NCBI RefSeq assembly: GCF_003111665.1
Contig: NZ_CP022188.1
Location: forward strand, 3,906,001-3,970,000
Reading direction: 5' to 3'
Length of the DNA: 64,000 nt
Origin: Parazoarcus communis
Lineage (GTDB): Bacteria; Pseudomonadota; Gammaproteobacteria; Burkholderiales; Rhodocyclaceae
This document shows, piece by piece, positions 27,566 to 38,339 of the stretch (positions within the stretch are counted from its first letter, which is position 1; the number at the start of each line of letters is the position of its first letter). Made by a program: the position numbers and the translations under genes. Under the pieces are notes generated by a model. That model worked only from the letters and a program-made list of their open reading frames with translations, was not told the DNA's origin and did no database searches.

Positions 27566-29929
27566 TCAGCGCCCGTGCCAGTAACGTGGATGGCTTTCGC
27601 GTCTGGCCGTCGCCGTGACACCATCTGCATCCACCTCCAGCGTGATGCTCCCCTGACTGTCGGTGCGATAGCTCCGCGCGCCGGCCTCAGTCCAGCGCGT
27701 CCACACCGACGGGTGGGGATGGCCGAAGCGGTTCAGATAACCCACCGAGAAAACAGCCACCTCGGGCATGACGGCATCCACAAAAGCATCGGTGGACGAC
27801 GAGCGGCTGCCATGATGCGCAACGACAATGGCCGAGCTCGCCAGCGCATCGCCGTGAGTCGCCACCAGCGCATGTTCCGCCAATTGCTCGACATCGCCGA
27901 CCAGCAGCACCGAGCCGCCTGCGCCATGGATTCTCAGCACGCAGGAATGCTCGTTGTTGCGCCGGGCCGGCAGCATCCCCGCCGCAGGCCAGAGCACATC
28001 GAAGCCAACGCCATCCCACTCCCATGTGCGACCGGCAGTACATGCCTCACCCCGCCACTGCGCCAGCTCCCGCAGGGTTGATGCTTCGTCGCCGGCCAGG
28101 ATGTGCACCACCGACACCGCATCCAGCACACTCTGCGTGCCGCCGACGTGATCGGCATCGTCATGCGACAACACCAGTCGGTCGAGCCGGCTCACACCCA
28201 GCGCCCCGAGATAAGGCGCGACCACACGCGTCCCGGCATCACTCGCACCATAGGCCGGACCGGTGTCGTACACCATGTCGCGGCTCGCGGTCTGCACATG
28301 AACCGACAGCCCCTGCCCCACGTCGAGCACCACCGCCCTGAACTGGCCCCAGTCGGGCCGCGGTGCCTGCCATGAAAGCAAGGCCGCCATCACCGCAAGG
28401 GCAGCGCTGCGGCCGGGGGTCGCAGCGGGCAGCAGCAGGACGAGTGCGGCCACGCATCCGGCGACGATCATCCACCCCGGTGGCTGTGCCTGCTGCCACA
28501 GCGCCAGGCGCGAATCGGCCAGCCACTCGAGCACATGCAGCATCCACGCACTCACCGTGTGTGCGGGCAACAACAGCACGGGGCTGGGCCACAGCAAGGC
28601 ACCGAGGGTCAGCGGCGTGATCACGAAGCTGACAAGCGGAATCGCGATCGCGTTGGCAACGGGCGAGACCAGCGAGAACGCATTGAACAAGGCAAGCAGC
28701 GCCGGAATGGTGGCAAGCGTGATCGCGAGCTGGATGCGAATCGCCGTGCGCCAGCCAGAGCGAGGGCGCGCACGTCCGCCGGCCAGCAGCAGAATGACCG
28801 CAACGGCGCCAAACGAAAGCCAGAACCCGGGGGACAGCACCGCCCACGGATCGATCAGCACGACACACAGCAGCGCAAGCGCCAGCACCCGGCTTGGCGC
28901 TGACTCGCGCCCGAGGAGCAGCGAGGCCACTGCCACGAGCAGCATGATGAGTGCACGCTGCACCGGAATGCCAAGACCCGCCAGCAGCGCATAGGCAACG
29001 CCCGCGATCAGGGCCGCAGTGGCCGCGGCCTTGCGCACCGGAACCCGCAGCACCAGCCACGGCACCCGCCGCCACACCACCGAGCACAGTCCGCCGATCA
29101 TCAGACCGACGAGGGAGATGTGCATGCCCGAGATCGCGACAAGGTGCGACACCCCGGTGCGGCGGAACACCTCCCAGTGTGCGGGGCTGATCGCATCCTG
29201 GTCGCCGACCGCCAGCGCAATCAGTATGCCGGCATGGGGTGCGTCGGGCAGCGCAGCGACAATGGCAGCGCGGATATCTGCACGCAGGCGATGCACGCCG
29301 TGCATGAAGCCGCCCGCGTCCGCATCGATCCTGAGCGCCTCGATCGGCTTGCGCACATAGCCGGTCGCACGAAGATTTCGCTCCAGCAACCAGGCTTCGT
29401 AATCAAAGCCGCCGGGCACTGCGCTGCCATGCGGGCGTTTGAGCCGGACCACGAAGCGCCAGCGCTCACCGGGCGCAACATGCGGCAAGGCAGAATCTTC
29501 GTCGCGCGGCCGATACCAGGACAACAGAACGCGATTCGGCACCCCGGCATCCGCCTCCTCGACCTCGAACACGAAACGCACGCCCTCTCCCTCGCCCACG
29601 GCCTGCGGCAGATCCGCGACCACTCCGGTCATTTCAAGGTCGCGCCCCTCCAGCGTGTGCTGCAATGCATCGGCCAGGCGGAGTTCTGCCCGCGCCGCGG
29701 CGTACAGATAGCCGGCGCCGGACACCGCAAGCATCGCGACGGAGATCAGGCCCCAGCGCGCGATCCCCATGCGCGTAGTCGACGGCCGCACGAAAGCACC
29801 ATGCGTGAGCAGCGCGAGGCATGCCCCGCAGGCAATGACAAACGGTATGTCGAGGCGCGGAAGCACGGGCTGCTGCTGCAGCCACCAGACGCCGAGGAGG
29901 AAGGCAATACTTGCCATACGCATAAACAC
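27566..29929 (-). CDS. comEC: DNA internalization competence protein ComEC/Rec2
   Basis: 787 residues, a normal length. Two N-terminal helices and a DUF4131 region, then the Competence domain with many membrane helices (GVSHLVAISGMHISL near 250), and a C-terminal metallo-beta-lactamase-like domain with LSHDDADHVGG and VAHHGSRSS. It forms the inner-membrane channel for single-stranded DNA in natural transformation. The start ATG at 29929 is one of three close in-frame ATGs. The gene is divergent from the DUF2062 gene. Confidence 0.93.
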   Translation of the reverse strand: MFMRMASIAFLLGVWWLQQQPVLPRLDIPFVIACGACLALLTHGAFVRPSTTRMGIARWGLISVAMLAVSGAGYLYAAARAELRLADALQHTLEGRDLEMTGVVADLPQAVGEGEGVRFVFEVEEADAGVPNRVLLSWYRPRDEDSALPHVAPGERWRFVVRLKRPHGSAVPGGFDYEAWLLERNLRATGYVRKPIEALRIDADAGGFMHGVHRLRADIRAAIVAALPDAPHAGILIALAVGDQDAISPAHWEVFRRTGVSHLVAISGMHISLVGLMIGGLCSVVWRRVPWLVLRVPVRKAAATAALIAGVAYALLAGLGIPVQRALIMLLVAVASLLLGRESAPSRVLALALLCVVLIDPWAVLSPGFWLSFGAVAVILLLAGGRARPRSGWRTAIRIQLAITLATIPALLALFNAFSLVSPVANAIAIPLVSFVITPLTLGALLWPSPVLLLPAHTVSAWMLHVLEWLADSRLALWQQAQPPGWMIVAGCVAALVLLLPAATPGRSAALAVMAALLSWQAPRPDWGQFRAVVLDVGQGLSVHVQTASRDMVYDTGPAYGASDAGTRVVAPYLGALGVSRLDRLVLSHDDADHVGGTQSVLDAVSVVHILAGDEASTLRELAQWRGEACTAGRTWEWDGVGFDVLWPAAGMLPARRNNEHSCVLRIHGAGGSVLLVGDVEQLAEHALVATHGDALASSAIVVAHHGSRSSSTDAFVDAVMPEVAVFSVGYLNRFGHPHPSVWTRWTEAGARSYRTDSQGSITLEVDADGVTATARRESHPRYWHGR

Positions 29930-29985
29930 GAATCATGCCCGCAGCCGCCGCCTACCGGCAAGATCTGGCGCGACGGCCGCTGCGC

Positions 29986-29991
29986 TAGAAT
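29986..29991 (+). promoter_or_regulatory. Candidate -10 element for the DUF2062 gene
   Basis: TAGAAT at 29986-29991 lies 12 bases before the ATG at 30003. Transcription would begin about 5 bases before the start codon, implying a leaderless or nearly leaderless mRNA. No clear -35 box is seen. Confidence 0.35.
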
Positions 29992-30002
29992 GGGCCGACA
30001 CC

Positions 30003-30566
30003 ATGCGAAAATCACTGAAACGATTCCTGCCCAAGCACGAGGCCGTGCGCGAAAACCGCTGGCTGCGGCCATTTTCCAGCACGCTGCTGCACCCGAGGCT
30101 GTGGTATCTGAACCGCCACTCGGCGGCTGGCGCAGTGGCAGTGGGGCTGTTCTGCGGACTGATTCCGGGGCCGCTGCAGATGCTCGGCGCGGCAATCTGC
30201 TGCGTGCTGCTGCGGGTGAACCTGCCGCTGGCGCTGATCATCACCCTGTATTCCAACCCGCTCACCATCGTGCCGCTCTATGTGGCGGCCTTCGCGATCG
30301 GTGATGTCGCGCTCGGCAGCGGAGGCTCGGTCACGCTCAGCGCTCCGCCGGAACTCGCCGGCATGGACCTTGCCGGCTGGGTCGGGGCGATGATCCACTG
30401 GATGGCGGGGCTCGGTAAGCCGCTTGCGCTCGGGCTGGTGCTGCTCGCCGCCGGGCTGTCGCTTGCCGGCTACTTTTTGGTGCGCGGCGCCTGGCGCATC
30501 TGGCTGATCCGCCAATGGCGGGCGCGGAAACTCACTCGCACGCCCCCCGCACGCGGCCCGGACTGA
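30003..30566 (+). CDS. DUF2062 membrane protein
   Basis: 187 residues from the ATG at 30003. It matches DUF2062: an N-terminal charged segment, then HSAAGAVAVGLFCGLIPGPLQML and LPLALIITLYSNPLTIVPLY, and a C-terminal membrane helix (145-165) followed by a basic tail. Inner membrane; function unknown. It is convergent with lolD, 29 bases away. Confidence 0.88.
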   Translation: MRKSLKRFLPKHEAVRENRWLRPFSSTLLHPRLWYLNRHSAAGAVAVGLFCGLIPGPLQMLGAAICCVLLRVNLPLALIITLYSNPLTIVPLYVAAFAIGDVALGSGGSVTLSAPPELAGMDLAGWVGAMIHWMAGLGKPLALGLVLLAAGLSLAGYFLVRGAWRIWLIRQWRARKLTRTPPARGPD

Positions 30567-30595
30567 GGCAGCTCGCTCGCAGCATCAAGGTCCGT

Positions 30596-31294
30596 CTAGA
30601 CCAGCAACCCGTCTTCCAGGCGCAGGCTGCGCTGGGTGCGACGCGCCATCGCATCGTCGTGGGTGACGATGACGAAGCTGGTGGATAGACGCTCGTTGAG
30701 CGACAGCATCAGATCGAACACGCTCTCCGCGGTGCGACGATCGAGGTTACCCGTGGGCTCGTCCGCCAGTACGCAGGCGGGCTCGGTAACCAGCGCACGT
30801 GCAATCGCCGCACGCTGGCGCTCGCCGCCCGACAGCTCGCCGGGCGCATGGTCCAGGCGGTGCGACAAGCCCACCTCGCTCAGCATGGCTGCGGCGCGTT
30901 CGTTCGCCTCTGAACGATCCATCCGGCGGATGTATAGCGGCATTGCCACGTTTTCAAGCGCCGAGAACTCCGGCAGCAGGTGGTGAAACTGATAGACGAA
31001 GCCGAGCGCACCATTGCGCAGCTGCCCGCGGGCAGCGTCGGACATCTTCGAGAAATCCTTGCCCATCAGGCGCACTGCACCCGCACTCGGTACATCCAGC
31101 CCGCCGAGCAGATGCAGCAGCGTGCTCTTGCCCGAGCCGGAAGCGCCGACGATGGCTAGACGCTCGCCGCGCGCCACCGACAGCGTGACGCCGCCCAGCA
31201 CCTTCACCGCATCGGCGCCCTCGCGAAACTGCTTCTCCAGCCCATCGCAGGCGAGCACCGGTTCGGGTGCCGACGGGTTCATGGTTTCACTCAT
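30596..31294 (-). CDS. lolD: Lipoprotein-releasing ABC transporter, ATP-binding subunit LolD
   Basis: 232 residues with all ABC motifs: [21 protein letters not shown] and ADEPTGNLD. LolD powers release of outer-membrane lipoproteins to LolA. Its start overlaps the end of the lolC gene by eight bases, so the two are translationally coupled. Confidence 0.95.
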   Translation of the reverse strand: MSETMNPSAPEPVLACDGLEKQFREGADAVKVLGGVTLSVARGERLAIVGASGSGKSTLLHLLGGLDVPSAGAVRLMGKDFSKMSDAARGQLRNGALGFVYQFHHLLPEFSALENVAMPLYIRRMDRSEANERAAAMLSEVGLSHRLDHAPGELSGGERQRAAIARALVTEPACVLADEPTGNLDRRTAESVFDLMLSLNERLSTSFVIVTHDDAMARRTQRSLRLEDGLLV

Positions 31295-32543
31295 AGCGCA
31301 GCGCCTCCGCCGGATTGACCTTCGACGCGCGCCAGCTCGGATACAACGCGGCCAGCAGCGTCAGCGTGAACGACACCGTCAGAATGCTCACCACGTCGCT
31401 CATCAGCACCTTCGAAGGCAATTCGTTGATGTAATAGATTTCCTTGTTCCACAAGGTCGCGCCGGTAATCGTTTCCAGCGCGGGAATGACCACATCCAGG
31501 TTATGCGCGATCGCCAGCCCGCCGAGCAGACCCGCGACCAGCCCGACCAGACCAATGATCGAGCCCTGCAGCACGAAGATGGTCATGATCGACCCGGGGC
31601 TCGCGCCAAGGGTGCGCAGGATCGCGATATCAGCGTATTTCTCCTGCACCGCCATCACCAGCGTCGACACGATGTTGAACGCAGCCACGCCGACGATCAG
31701 GAACAGGATCAGCGTCATCATGGTTTTCTCCAGCGCCACGGCGCGGAAGAAGTTTGCGTGGCTGCGCGTCCAGTCATTCACCGCCAGCCCCGGCTCATCG
31801 AGGTAGCTCAGCAGTTCGCGTGCAACACGCGGCGCCGCGAACAGATCATCGAGCTTGAGCCGCACCCCGCTCACCGCATCGCCCATCCGGTACAGCGCCT
31901 GGGCGTCGGCAAGATGGATCAGCGCCAGCCCTGAGTCGTATTCGTACATGCCGGCTTCGAAGATGCCGACCACCTCGAACTGCTTCACCCGCGGCAGCAC
32001 CGCCGCCGGCGTTACCAGCCCCTGCGGTGCAATCAGCGTCACCTTGTCGCCGAGGCCAACGCGCAATGCCAGCGCCAGATCGCGGCCGAGGATCATGCCG
32101 AAGCGCCCCGGTTGCAGCGCCTCGAAGCTGCCCGCCTTCATGTGCTGGCCGAAGTCCGCAACCGTGTCCTCAAGCGCGGGAATCACGCCACGCACCATCG
32201 TGCCGCGCACCGCCTCGTCGAACGACAGCATGCCCTGCTCCTGCACATAGGGCGCGGTCGCCATCACCGATTTGTGGCGACGGGCCTGCTCGCCAACCTG
32301 CTGCCACGAGCGCAGCTCGCCATCCAGGCTCTGCACCTGCACGTGCGACGCCACACCGAGGATGCGGGTGCGCAACTCCTCCTGAAAGCCGTTCATCACC
32401 GACAGCACCACGATCAGTGCCGCCACGCCGAGGGCAATGCCCAGCATCGATACCAGCGAGATAAAGGAGATAAAACGGTTCCGCCCCTGCGCCCGCTTGC
32501 GTGAGCGGGTATAGCGCAGGCCAACCAGGAATTCATAGCGCAT
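31287..32543 (-). CDS. lolC: Lipoprotein-releasing ABC transporter, permease subunit LolC/LolE
   Basis: 418 residues with the LolC/E layout: N-terminal cytosolic segment ([20 protein letters not shown]), first helix with [20 protein letters not shown], a large periplasmic MacB-like domain, and three C-terminal helices. Only one such permease gene is present, so it may work as a homodimer (LolF type) or have a partner elsewhere. Confidence 0.95.
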   Translation of the reverse strand: MRYEFLVGLRYTRSRKRAQGRNRFISFISLVSMLGIALGVAALIVVLSVMNGFQEELRTRILGVASHVQVQSLDGELRSWQQVGEQARRHKSVMATAPYVQEQGMLSFDEAVRGTMVRGVIPALEDTVADFGQHMKAGSFEALQPGRFGMILGRDLALALRVGLGDKVTLIAPQGLVTPAAVLPRVKQFEVVGIFEAGMYEYDSGLALIHLADAQALYRMGDAVSGVRLKLDDLFAAPRVARELLSYLDEPGLAVNDWTRSHANFFRAVALEKTMMTLILFLIVGVAAFNIVSTLVMAVQEKYADIAILRTLGASPGSIMTIFVLQGSIIGLVGLVAGLLGGLAIAHNLDVVIPALETITGATLWNKEIYYINELPSKVLMSDVVSILTVSFTLTLLAALYPSWRASKVNPAEALRYE

Positions 32544-32596
32544 CGGAAATGGGTTCGAGAGAGTGAATTGTTGTTGTGCTCAGAAAACGGGACGGC

Positions 32597-34801
32597 TCAC
32601 CTGTCCCGCATTGCGCGCTTGCCGCCCGCGGCCGGTTTGCGTGCCGGCTGACGCTTGCCGCCCGGCGTGCGCTCGGGCTGACGCGCAGCACCGGCCGATG
32701 GCTTGCGCGCAGGGCTGCCAAGGGGCGCCGCAGAACGACCCGTCAGCGCGGGGCCCGCGGGCTGATGACGCGGCACCAGGCATTTCGGCCCAGCACCGAT
32801 CAGGTCGGCGCGGCCCATGCGCATCAGGCCCTCGCGCAGGATCGGCCAGTTCTCCGGGTCGTGCCAGCGCAGGAAGGCCTTGTGCAGCTTGCGGATACGG
32901 CCGGTGCGCACGGTTTCAACCACTTCGGAATCGGCCGAGACTTTCTTCAGCGGATTCTTGCGCGAGTGGTACATCGCGGTGGCGATCGCCATCGGCGTGG
33001 GCAGGAAGGTCTGCACCTGATCGAGGCGGAAATCGCGTTCCTTGAGCCACAACGCAAGGTTCAGCATGTCCTCATCGGTCGTCCCCGGGTGCGCGGCGAT
33101 GAAATACGGCACCAGGTGCTGCTTCTTGCCGGCTTCCTTCGAATACTTCTCGAACAGCTCACGGAAGGCCTCGTAGGCGCCCATGCCCGGCTTCATCATC
33201 TTCGACAGCGGGCCATCCTCGCTGTGCTCGGGCGCGATCTTGAGCAGGCCGCTGACATGGTGCGTGACCAGTTCCTTCACATACTCGGGCGAACGCACCG
33301 CCAGGTCGTATCGCAGCCCGGAGCCGATGGTGATCCGCTTCACGCCGGGAATCGCGCGCGCCTTGCGGTAGAGCTGGATCAGCGGCCCGTGATCGGTACC
33401 GAGGTTCTCGCAGATGCCTGGATACACGCAGGACAGGCGGCGGCACGAACGCTCGATCTCCGGGTCCTTGCACGCCATGCGGTACATGTTCGCGGTCGGC
33501 CCCCCGAGGTCGGAGATATGCCCCTTGAAGTCGGGCGACTTGTCGCGGATCTCCTCGATCTCGCGCAGGATCGAATCTTCGGAGCGGCTCTGGATGATGC
33601 GTCCCTCGTGCTCGGTGATCGAGCAGAAGGTACAGCCGCCAAAGCAGCCGCGCATGATGTTGATCGAGAACTTGATCATGTCCCAGGCCGGAATCCGTGC
33701 GCCGGCATAGGCCGGATGCGGCTGGCGGGCGTAAGGCAGCCCGTAGACGAAATCCATCTCCGGCGTGGTCAGCGGAATCGGCGGCTGGTTGAGCCACACG
33801 TCGCGCGCGCCGGGGCCTTCGCCATGAAGTTGCACCATCGCCCGCGCGTTGCCCGGGTTGGACTCGAGGTGGAACACCCGCGACGCGTGGGCATAAAGCA
33901 CCGCGTCGTCCTTCACTTCTTCATAGGACGGCAGGCGCACAACGGTGTGCTCACGCTGCGCACGACGACTGGCCACACGCTCTTCGCGGCTTACGATGCG
34001 TACCGGCTGCGCGCCATCGGCAGCCGCCGCAGGCGCAGCCGCGGCGGGCTCCATCGAATACGGATCGGGGTGTGAGTCGATGCGGCCGGGTCGGTCAATC
34101 GCGGTCGATGCTGTCTCCTCCCAGCCTTCGGGGCGCGAGCCTGGTTTGACCATGAAGGCGGTGCCGCGAAGGTCGCGGATCGACTCGATCGGCTCACCGG
34201 CATCCAGCCGCTGCGTCAGCGCTACCAGCGCGCGCTCGGCGTTACCGAACAGCAGGATGTCAGCCTTGGAGTCGGGCAGCACCGAGCGCCGGACCTTGTC
34301 CGACCAGTAATCGTAGTGCGCGATCCGCCGCAGCGAAGCCTCAATGCTGCCGATCACCACATTCACGCCCGGAAAGGCCTCTCGCGCACGCTGCGCATAC
34401 ACAGTGACCGCGCGATCGGGCCGCTTGTTGGGCTCGGCGTTCGGCGTATAGGCGTCGTCGGAGCGGATCTTGCGGTCGGACGTATAGCGGTTGACCATCG
34501 AATCCATATTGCCGGCGGTAATGCCGAAATACAGCCGTGGTTTGCCCAGTGCCCGGAAAGGCTCTGCCGAATGCCAGTCCGGCTGGCTGATGATGCCGAC
34601 GCGAAAGCCGTGGGCCTCCAGCAGCCGGCCCACCAGGGCCATGCCGAAGCTGGGGTGGTCGAGATAGGCGTCGCCGGTAACGAGGATAACGTCGCACGCA
34701 TCCCAGCCGAGCTGTTTCATCTCGGCGCGGGACATGGGCAGGAACGGAGCCGGCTTGCGGCGGGACGCCGAGACCGGAAGAATCGAAGGGGAAGCACTCA
34801 T
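32597..34801 (-). CDS. ygiQ: YgiQ family radical SAM protein
   Basis: 734 residues from the ATG at 34801; the frame is open to 34813. N-terminal B12-binding-like segment ([20 protein letters not shown]), a radical SAM domain with the cluster motif CFGGCTFC, and a C-terminal tail very rich in Lys/Arg/Ala/Pro (last 70 residues). The reaction of YgiQ proteins is not established to my knowledge. It stands alone, divergent from the DsrE-like gene. Confidence 0.92.
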   Translation of the reverse strand: MSASPSILPVSASRRKPAPFLPMSRAEMKQLGWDACDVILVTGDAYLDHPSFGMALVGRLLEAHGFRVGIISQPDWHSAEPFRALGKPRLYFGITAGNMDSMVNRYTSDRKIRSDDAYTPNAEPNKRPDRAVTVYAQRAREAFPGVNVVIGSIEASLRRIAHYDYWSDKVRRSVLPDSKADILLFGNAERALVALTQRLDAGEPIESIRDLRGTAFMVKPGSRPEGWEETASTAIDRPGRIDSHPDPYSMEPAAAAPAAAADGAQPVRIVSREERVASRRAQREHTVVRLPSYEEVKDDAVLYAHASRVFHLESNPGNARAMVQLHGEGPGARDVWLNQPPIPLTTPEMDFVYGLPYARQPHPAYAGARIPAWDMIKFSINIMRGCFGGCTFCSITEHEGRIIQSRSEDSILREIEEIRDKSPDFKGHISDLGGPTANMYRMACKDPEIERSCRRLSCVYPGICENLGTDHGPLIQLYRKARAIPGVKRITIGSGLRYDLAVRSPEYVKELVTHHVSGLLKIAPEHSEDGPLSKMMKPGMGAYEAFRELFEKYSKEAGKKQHLVPYFIAAHPGTTDEDMLNLALWLKERDFRLDQVQTFLPTPMAIATAMYHSRKNPLKKVSADSEVVETVRTGRIRKLHKAFLRWHDPENWPILREGLMRMGRADLIGAGPKCLVPRHQPAGPALTGRSAAPLGSPARKPSAGAARQPERTPGGKRQPARKPAAGGKRAMRDR

Positions 34802-34925
34802 GATGGGCGCCATTGTATCGGTCCTTGGCCGTTGGCCATCGCTCCTGCTTGCACCTTTTTACCAATCACCCTGCGCCCTCGCCTGCATTTCGGTCCATTT
34901 TGCCCCCCACCCACCACCGCCTTTA

Positions 34926-34951
34926 CATTAGAGTTTTCGTAATCTCTAATG
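34926..34951. promoter_or_regulatory. Palindrome before the DsrE-like gene, candidate operator
   Basis: CATTAGAG (34926-34933) and CTCTAATG (34944-34951) form a perfect 8-bp dyad with a 10-base spacer in an AT-rich stretch. It is 33 bases upstream of the start codon, where a repressor or activator could act on the promoter. Confidence 0.45.
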
Positions 34952-34983
34952 CACTGACACACCCACAACAAGAGGAGACACCC

Positions 34984-35409
34984 ATGCTCAGCAAATTCAT
35001 CCGTGGTGCAGCGCTCGTCGTCACCGCATTGATGGCCCTGCCTGCCAGCGCAGAAACAACGAATGTCGTTTATCACGTCAACGAAGGCGTACAGCAGGCC
35101 AGCCGGGCCATCGGAAACATCCGCAACCATCTCAATGCCGACCCTGACACCAGGATCGTGGTCGTCACACACGGCCCCGGCATCGATTTCCTGCTCGACG
35201 GAGCCGAAGATGCCCAGGGTCGGCCGTTCAGTGGCTCGATCGGCGAACTGGCGGCGAAGGGCGTCGAGTTCCGCGTTTGCAACAACACGCTCAATGCACG
35301 CAAGCTGACACCCGCTGCCGTCGTGCTCGAGGCCAAGGTCGTCCCCAGCGGCGTCGTCGAGGTTGCGCGCCTGCAGGCCAAGGAGCACTTTGTATACCTC
35401 CGCCCCTGA
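34984..35409 (+). CDS. Periplasmic DsrE-like protein
   Basis: 141 residues from the ATG at 34984, preceded by AGAGGAG; the open frame to 34813 is upstream noise. A signal peptide (residues 1-22, ending LPASA) is followed by a DsrE/YchN-like fold with VVYHVNEG and RIVVVTHGPGIDFLL, and a single cysteine in EFRVCNNTLNA. Exported DsrE-like proteins are common in sulfur- and respiration-related contexts, but no partner gene is adjacent. Confidence 0.82.
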   Translation: MLSKFIRGAALVVTALMALPASAETTNVVYHVNEGVQQASRAIGNIRNHLNADPDTRIVVVTHGPGIDFLLDGAEDAQGRPFSGSIGELAAKGVEFRVCNNTLNARKLTPAAVVLEAKVVPSGVVEVARLQAKEHFVYLRP

Positions 35410-35492
35410 CCTCAGTCCTCTGCCCCCTCACCACCAACACGCCTGCGCACGCCGGTAGTGAGGGGGCCCGGCTGGAAGGCGGCTGCACATGC

Positions 35493-35498
35493 TAGACT
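35493..35498 (+). promoter_or_regulatory. Candidate -10 element for the rpfE-like/recJ pair
   Basis: TAGACT at 35493-35498 lies 28 bases before the ATG at 35526. The match to TATAAT is partial and no good -35 box is visible. Confidence 0.3.
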
Positions 35499-35525
35499 CG
35501 CCCGGCTCCATCCTGTGGCAGATCC

Positions 35526-36596
35526 ATGCAGATTCACCTTGTTCTCCCCGGCCTGCTCTGGCCCAGCGCAACGCTGCTTGGCCCGGCAGCAGACCTTGCA
35601 CTGCCCGGCCTGCATCAGTTGCTCGGATTCGGGCAACGGCAGATCACGGACTTCGAACCTTTCGACCGCCAGATCGCACGCCTGTTCGGCCTCGACACCG
35701 ATCCCTTGCCGCTGGGCACCCTGCGCCGTCTCGGCGAACCGGCCACGATGCCTGCCACCGACGAAGACGGCGACGGCGAGTGGCTGTGCGCCGACCCGGT
35801 CAACCTGTCTTTCGCCCGCGAGCATCTGCTGCTGGGCGAATTTCCCGCCAATGACATCAGTGCCGCGGAAGCCGACGAACTGATTGCCGCGCTCAACGAG
35901 AACTTCGCTGACATCGGTCGCTTCGAAGCCAGCACCCCGACTCGCTGGTATGTGCGACTGGCTCAGCCCACCCGCGCAAAACTCTACCCGCTGCACGACG
36001 TGGTCGGACGTCCGATCAAGCACTTCCTGCCCGAAGGAGACGACGCCCGGTTATGGCAGCGAACCCTGAACGAAGTTCAGATCGTGCTCCACAACCACCC
36101 CGTCAGTCAGGCCCGCGAAGCCGCCGGGCGCCGCCCGGTAAACAGTCTGTGGTTCTGGGGCGCAGGCCAGATGGAGATCGCACCGCGCACACCGATGGCG
36201 ACAGTTCAGGCCAGCGACCCGGTCAGCATCGGCTTTGCACGTGCGGCGGGTGCGCAGACATCGGCACCCGATGCGACTCAGGCACTCGCACAGGACACGC
36301 TGGTCGTCCTCGACACCCTGCTGCGGCCCTCACTTCAGCTCGATCTCGACACCTGGCGCAGGGGTCTCGTCGCCCTTGAGCGCGACTGGTTCGGTCCGCT
36401 GGCCCAGGCTTTGCGCAGCGGCCAGTTGCAACAACTGACACTCAGCGCCCCGGGCGACCGCTCCACGCTACAGCTTCGCGCCGGCGCCCGCGACCACTGG
36501 CGCTTCTGGCGCAAACCGCTCACGCTCGACGCGCTCCTGAAATCCATGGCGCCGCCACCCGCGGTGCAGCCCACGCCCGATCAGCCCACGCAATGA
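35526..36596 (+). CDS. RpfE-like conserved protein (phosphoglycerate mutase-related)
   Basis: 356 residues, cytosolic. The N-terminal HLVLPGLLWP, the central YPLHDVVGRPIKHFLPEGDD and NSLWFWGAGQ match the conserved protein found beside recJ in Xanthomonas (RpfE) and many betaproteobacteria, often annotated as phosphoglycerate mutase-related. No catalytic function is proven. It overlaps recJ by four bases (ATGA), so the two are translationally coupled. Confidence 0.8.
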   Translation: MQIHLVLPGLLWPSATLLGPAADLALPGLHQLLGFGQRQITDFEPFDRQIARLFGLDTDPLPLGTLRRLGEPATMPATDEDGDGEWLCADPVNLSFAREHLLLGEFPANDISAAEADELIAALNENFADIGRFEASTPTRWYVRLAQPTRAKLYPLHDVVGRPIKHFLPEGDDARLWQRTLNEVQIVLHNHPVSQAREAAGRRPVNSLWFWGAGQMEIAPRTPMATVQASDPVSIGFARAAGAQTSAPDATQALAQDTLVVLDTLLRPSLQLDLDTWRRGLVALERDWFGPLAQALRSGQLQQLTLSAPGDRSTLQLRAGARDHWRFWRKPLTLDALLKSMAPPPAVQPTPDQPTQ

Positions 36597-38284
36597 CCCG
36601 TATCCAGACCCGCGAAGTTTCTCAGCGCACCGTCTCGGCCCTCGTCGATGCCGGCATCCACCCCCTGCTCGCCCGCCTCTACGCCGGCCGCGGCATCCGC
36701 AACAAGAGCGAGCTCGACACCTCGCTGCGCGCCATGCTGCCGCCGGACGCCCTGACCGGCACCCGAGAAGCGGCGCAACTGCTCGCCGACGCAATCGAGG
36801 CCGGCGCCCGCATGGTGATCGTCGCTGACTACGACTGCGACGGCGCCACCGCCTGCGCGGTGGGCGTGCGGGCGCTGCGCGCCTTCGGTGCCGATGTGCA
36901 TTACCTCGTGCCCGACCGCGTCACCCTTGGCTACGGCCTGACCCCGGCCATGGTGGAGATCGCCGCGCGGCTCGAACCCGATGTGCTGATCACCGTCGAT
37001 AACGGCATCGCCAGCGTCGAGGGTGTTGCCGCCGCGCGCGCTCACGGCATGGCCACCGTGATCACCGACCACCACCTGCCGGGCGACGCCCTGCCCGAGG
37101 CGGATGTGATCGTGAACCCGAACCAGCCCGGCTGCGACTTCCCCAGCAAGGCGCTGGCCGGCGTCGGCGTGATGTTCTACACCATGCTTGCGCTGCGCGC
37201 GGAACTGCGCGAGCGCGGCGCCTTCCAGGGCAGCAAGGAACCCAACCTGGCCGATCTGCTCGACCTCGTCGCGCTCGGTACCGTGGCCGACGTGGTCAAG
37301 CTCGATCACAACAACCGCATCCTGGTTTCGCAGGGCCTGCAGCGCATGCGCGCGGGCCGCATGCAGCCGGGCGTGCGCGCATTGTTCGCCATTGCCAGCC
37401 GCGATCCCTCACGCGCCAGTGCCTTCGACATGGGCTTCGCTCTCGGCCCCCGGCTCAACGCCGCCGGCCGCCTGTCCGACATGAGTCTCGGAATCGAATG
37501 CCTGATCACCGACGACCCCGGCCGCGCAATGAACATGGCCCAGGAGCTCGATCGCCTGAACCGCGAACGACGCTCGATCGAAGCCGGCATGCAGGAAGAG
37601 GCCCTGCTCCGCCTCGAAGGCTTCGATGCCGGCAACAACGCCAGCATTGCGCTGTTCGAGCCCGACTGGCACCAGGGCGTGGTCGGCATCGTTGCCGGCC
37701 GCATCAAGGAAAGGCTGCACCGTCCCACCATTGCCTTCGCCCGCAGCAGCGACGGCGAGCTCAAGGGGTCGGGCCGCTCGATTCCCGGCCTGCATCTGCG
37801 TGATGCGCTAGACCTCGTCACAAAGCGCGAGCCCGACCTCATCGTGCGCTTTGGTGGCCACGCGATGGCGGCCGGTCTCACCATCAACGAGTCCGCGCTT
37901 GATCGTTTTCGCGACGTCTTTGAGGAGGTGGTCAGCAGCCTGGTGGATCCGGCCGACCTGCAGCGCCGCATCGAAACCGACGGTGCGCTCGAGTCCGGAT
38001 ACATGAGTCTGGAATCAGCCCGCATGCTTGATCAGGAGATCTGGGGCCAGGGCTTCCCGGCGCCAGTATTCGACGACGTTTTCCGCGTCGAGCGTCAGCG
38101 CCTGCTGAAGGACAAACATCTCAAGCTCGAACTGTCGCGCGGCGGCACACGGTATGACGCCATCCAGTTCAACCATGCAGACGGCGCGCCAGGAGACATT
38201 CGTGCGGCATTCAAACTTGCCATCAATGAATACAATGGCGTATCCAGTGTGCAGTTGATGCTGGAACACTTCGAAGCTGCCTGA
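36593..38284 (+). CDS. recJ: Single-stranded-DNA-specific exonuclease RecJ
   Basis: 563 residues. DHH-family motifs are intact: DYDCDG at 79-84, DNGIAS, DHH at 159-161, and the DHHA1 glycine-rich RFGGHAMAAG. A C-terminal OB-like domain follows. It degrades single-stranded DNA 5' to 3' in recombination and mismatch repair. Start overlaps the stop of the rpfE-like gene. Confidence 0.96.
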   Translation: MTRIQTREVSQRTVSALVDAGIHPLLARLYAGRGIRNKSELDTSLRAMLPPDALTGTREAAQLLADAIEAGARMVIVADYDCDGATACAVGVRALRAFGADVHYLVPDRVTLGYGLTPAMVEIAARLEPDVLITVDNGIASVEGVAAARAHGMATVITDHHLPGDALPEADVIVNPNQPGCDFPSKALAGVGVMFYTMLALRAELRERGAFQGSKEPNLADLLDLVALGTVADVVKLDHNNRILVSQGLQRMRAGRMQPGVRALFAIASRDPSRASAFDMGFALGPRLNAAGRLSDMSLGIECLITDDPGRAMNMAQELDRLNRERRSIEAGMQEEALLRLEGFDAGNNASIALFEPDWHQGVVGIVAGRIKERLHRPTIAFARSSDGELKGSGRSIPGLHLRDALDLVTKREPDLIVRFGGHAMAAGLTINESALDRFRDVFEEVVSSLVDPADLQRRIETDGALESGYMSLESARMLDQEIWGQGFPAPVFDDVFRVERQRLLKDKHLKLELSRGGTRYDAIQFNHADGAPGDIRAAFKLAINEYNGVSSVQLMLEHFEAA

Positions 38285-38339
38285 CGCAAAAACAAGGCAG
38301 CCATTTCCCCCGACGACCTGACATCCCGGAGACCAGACC

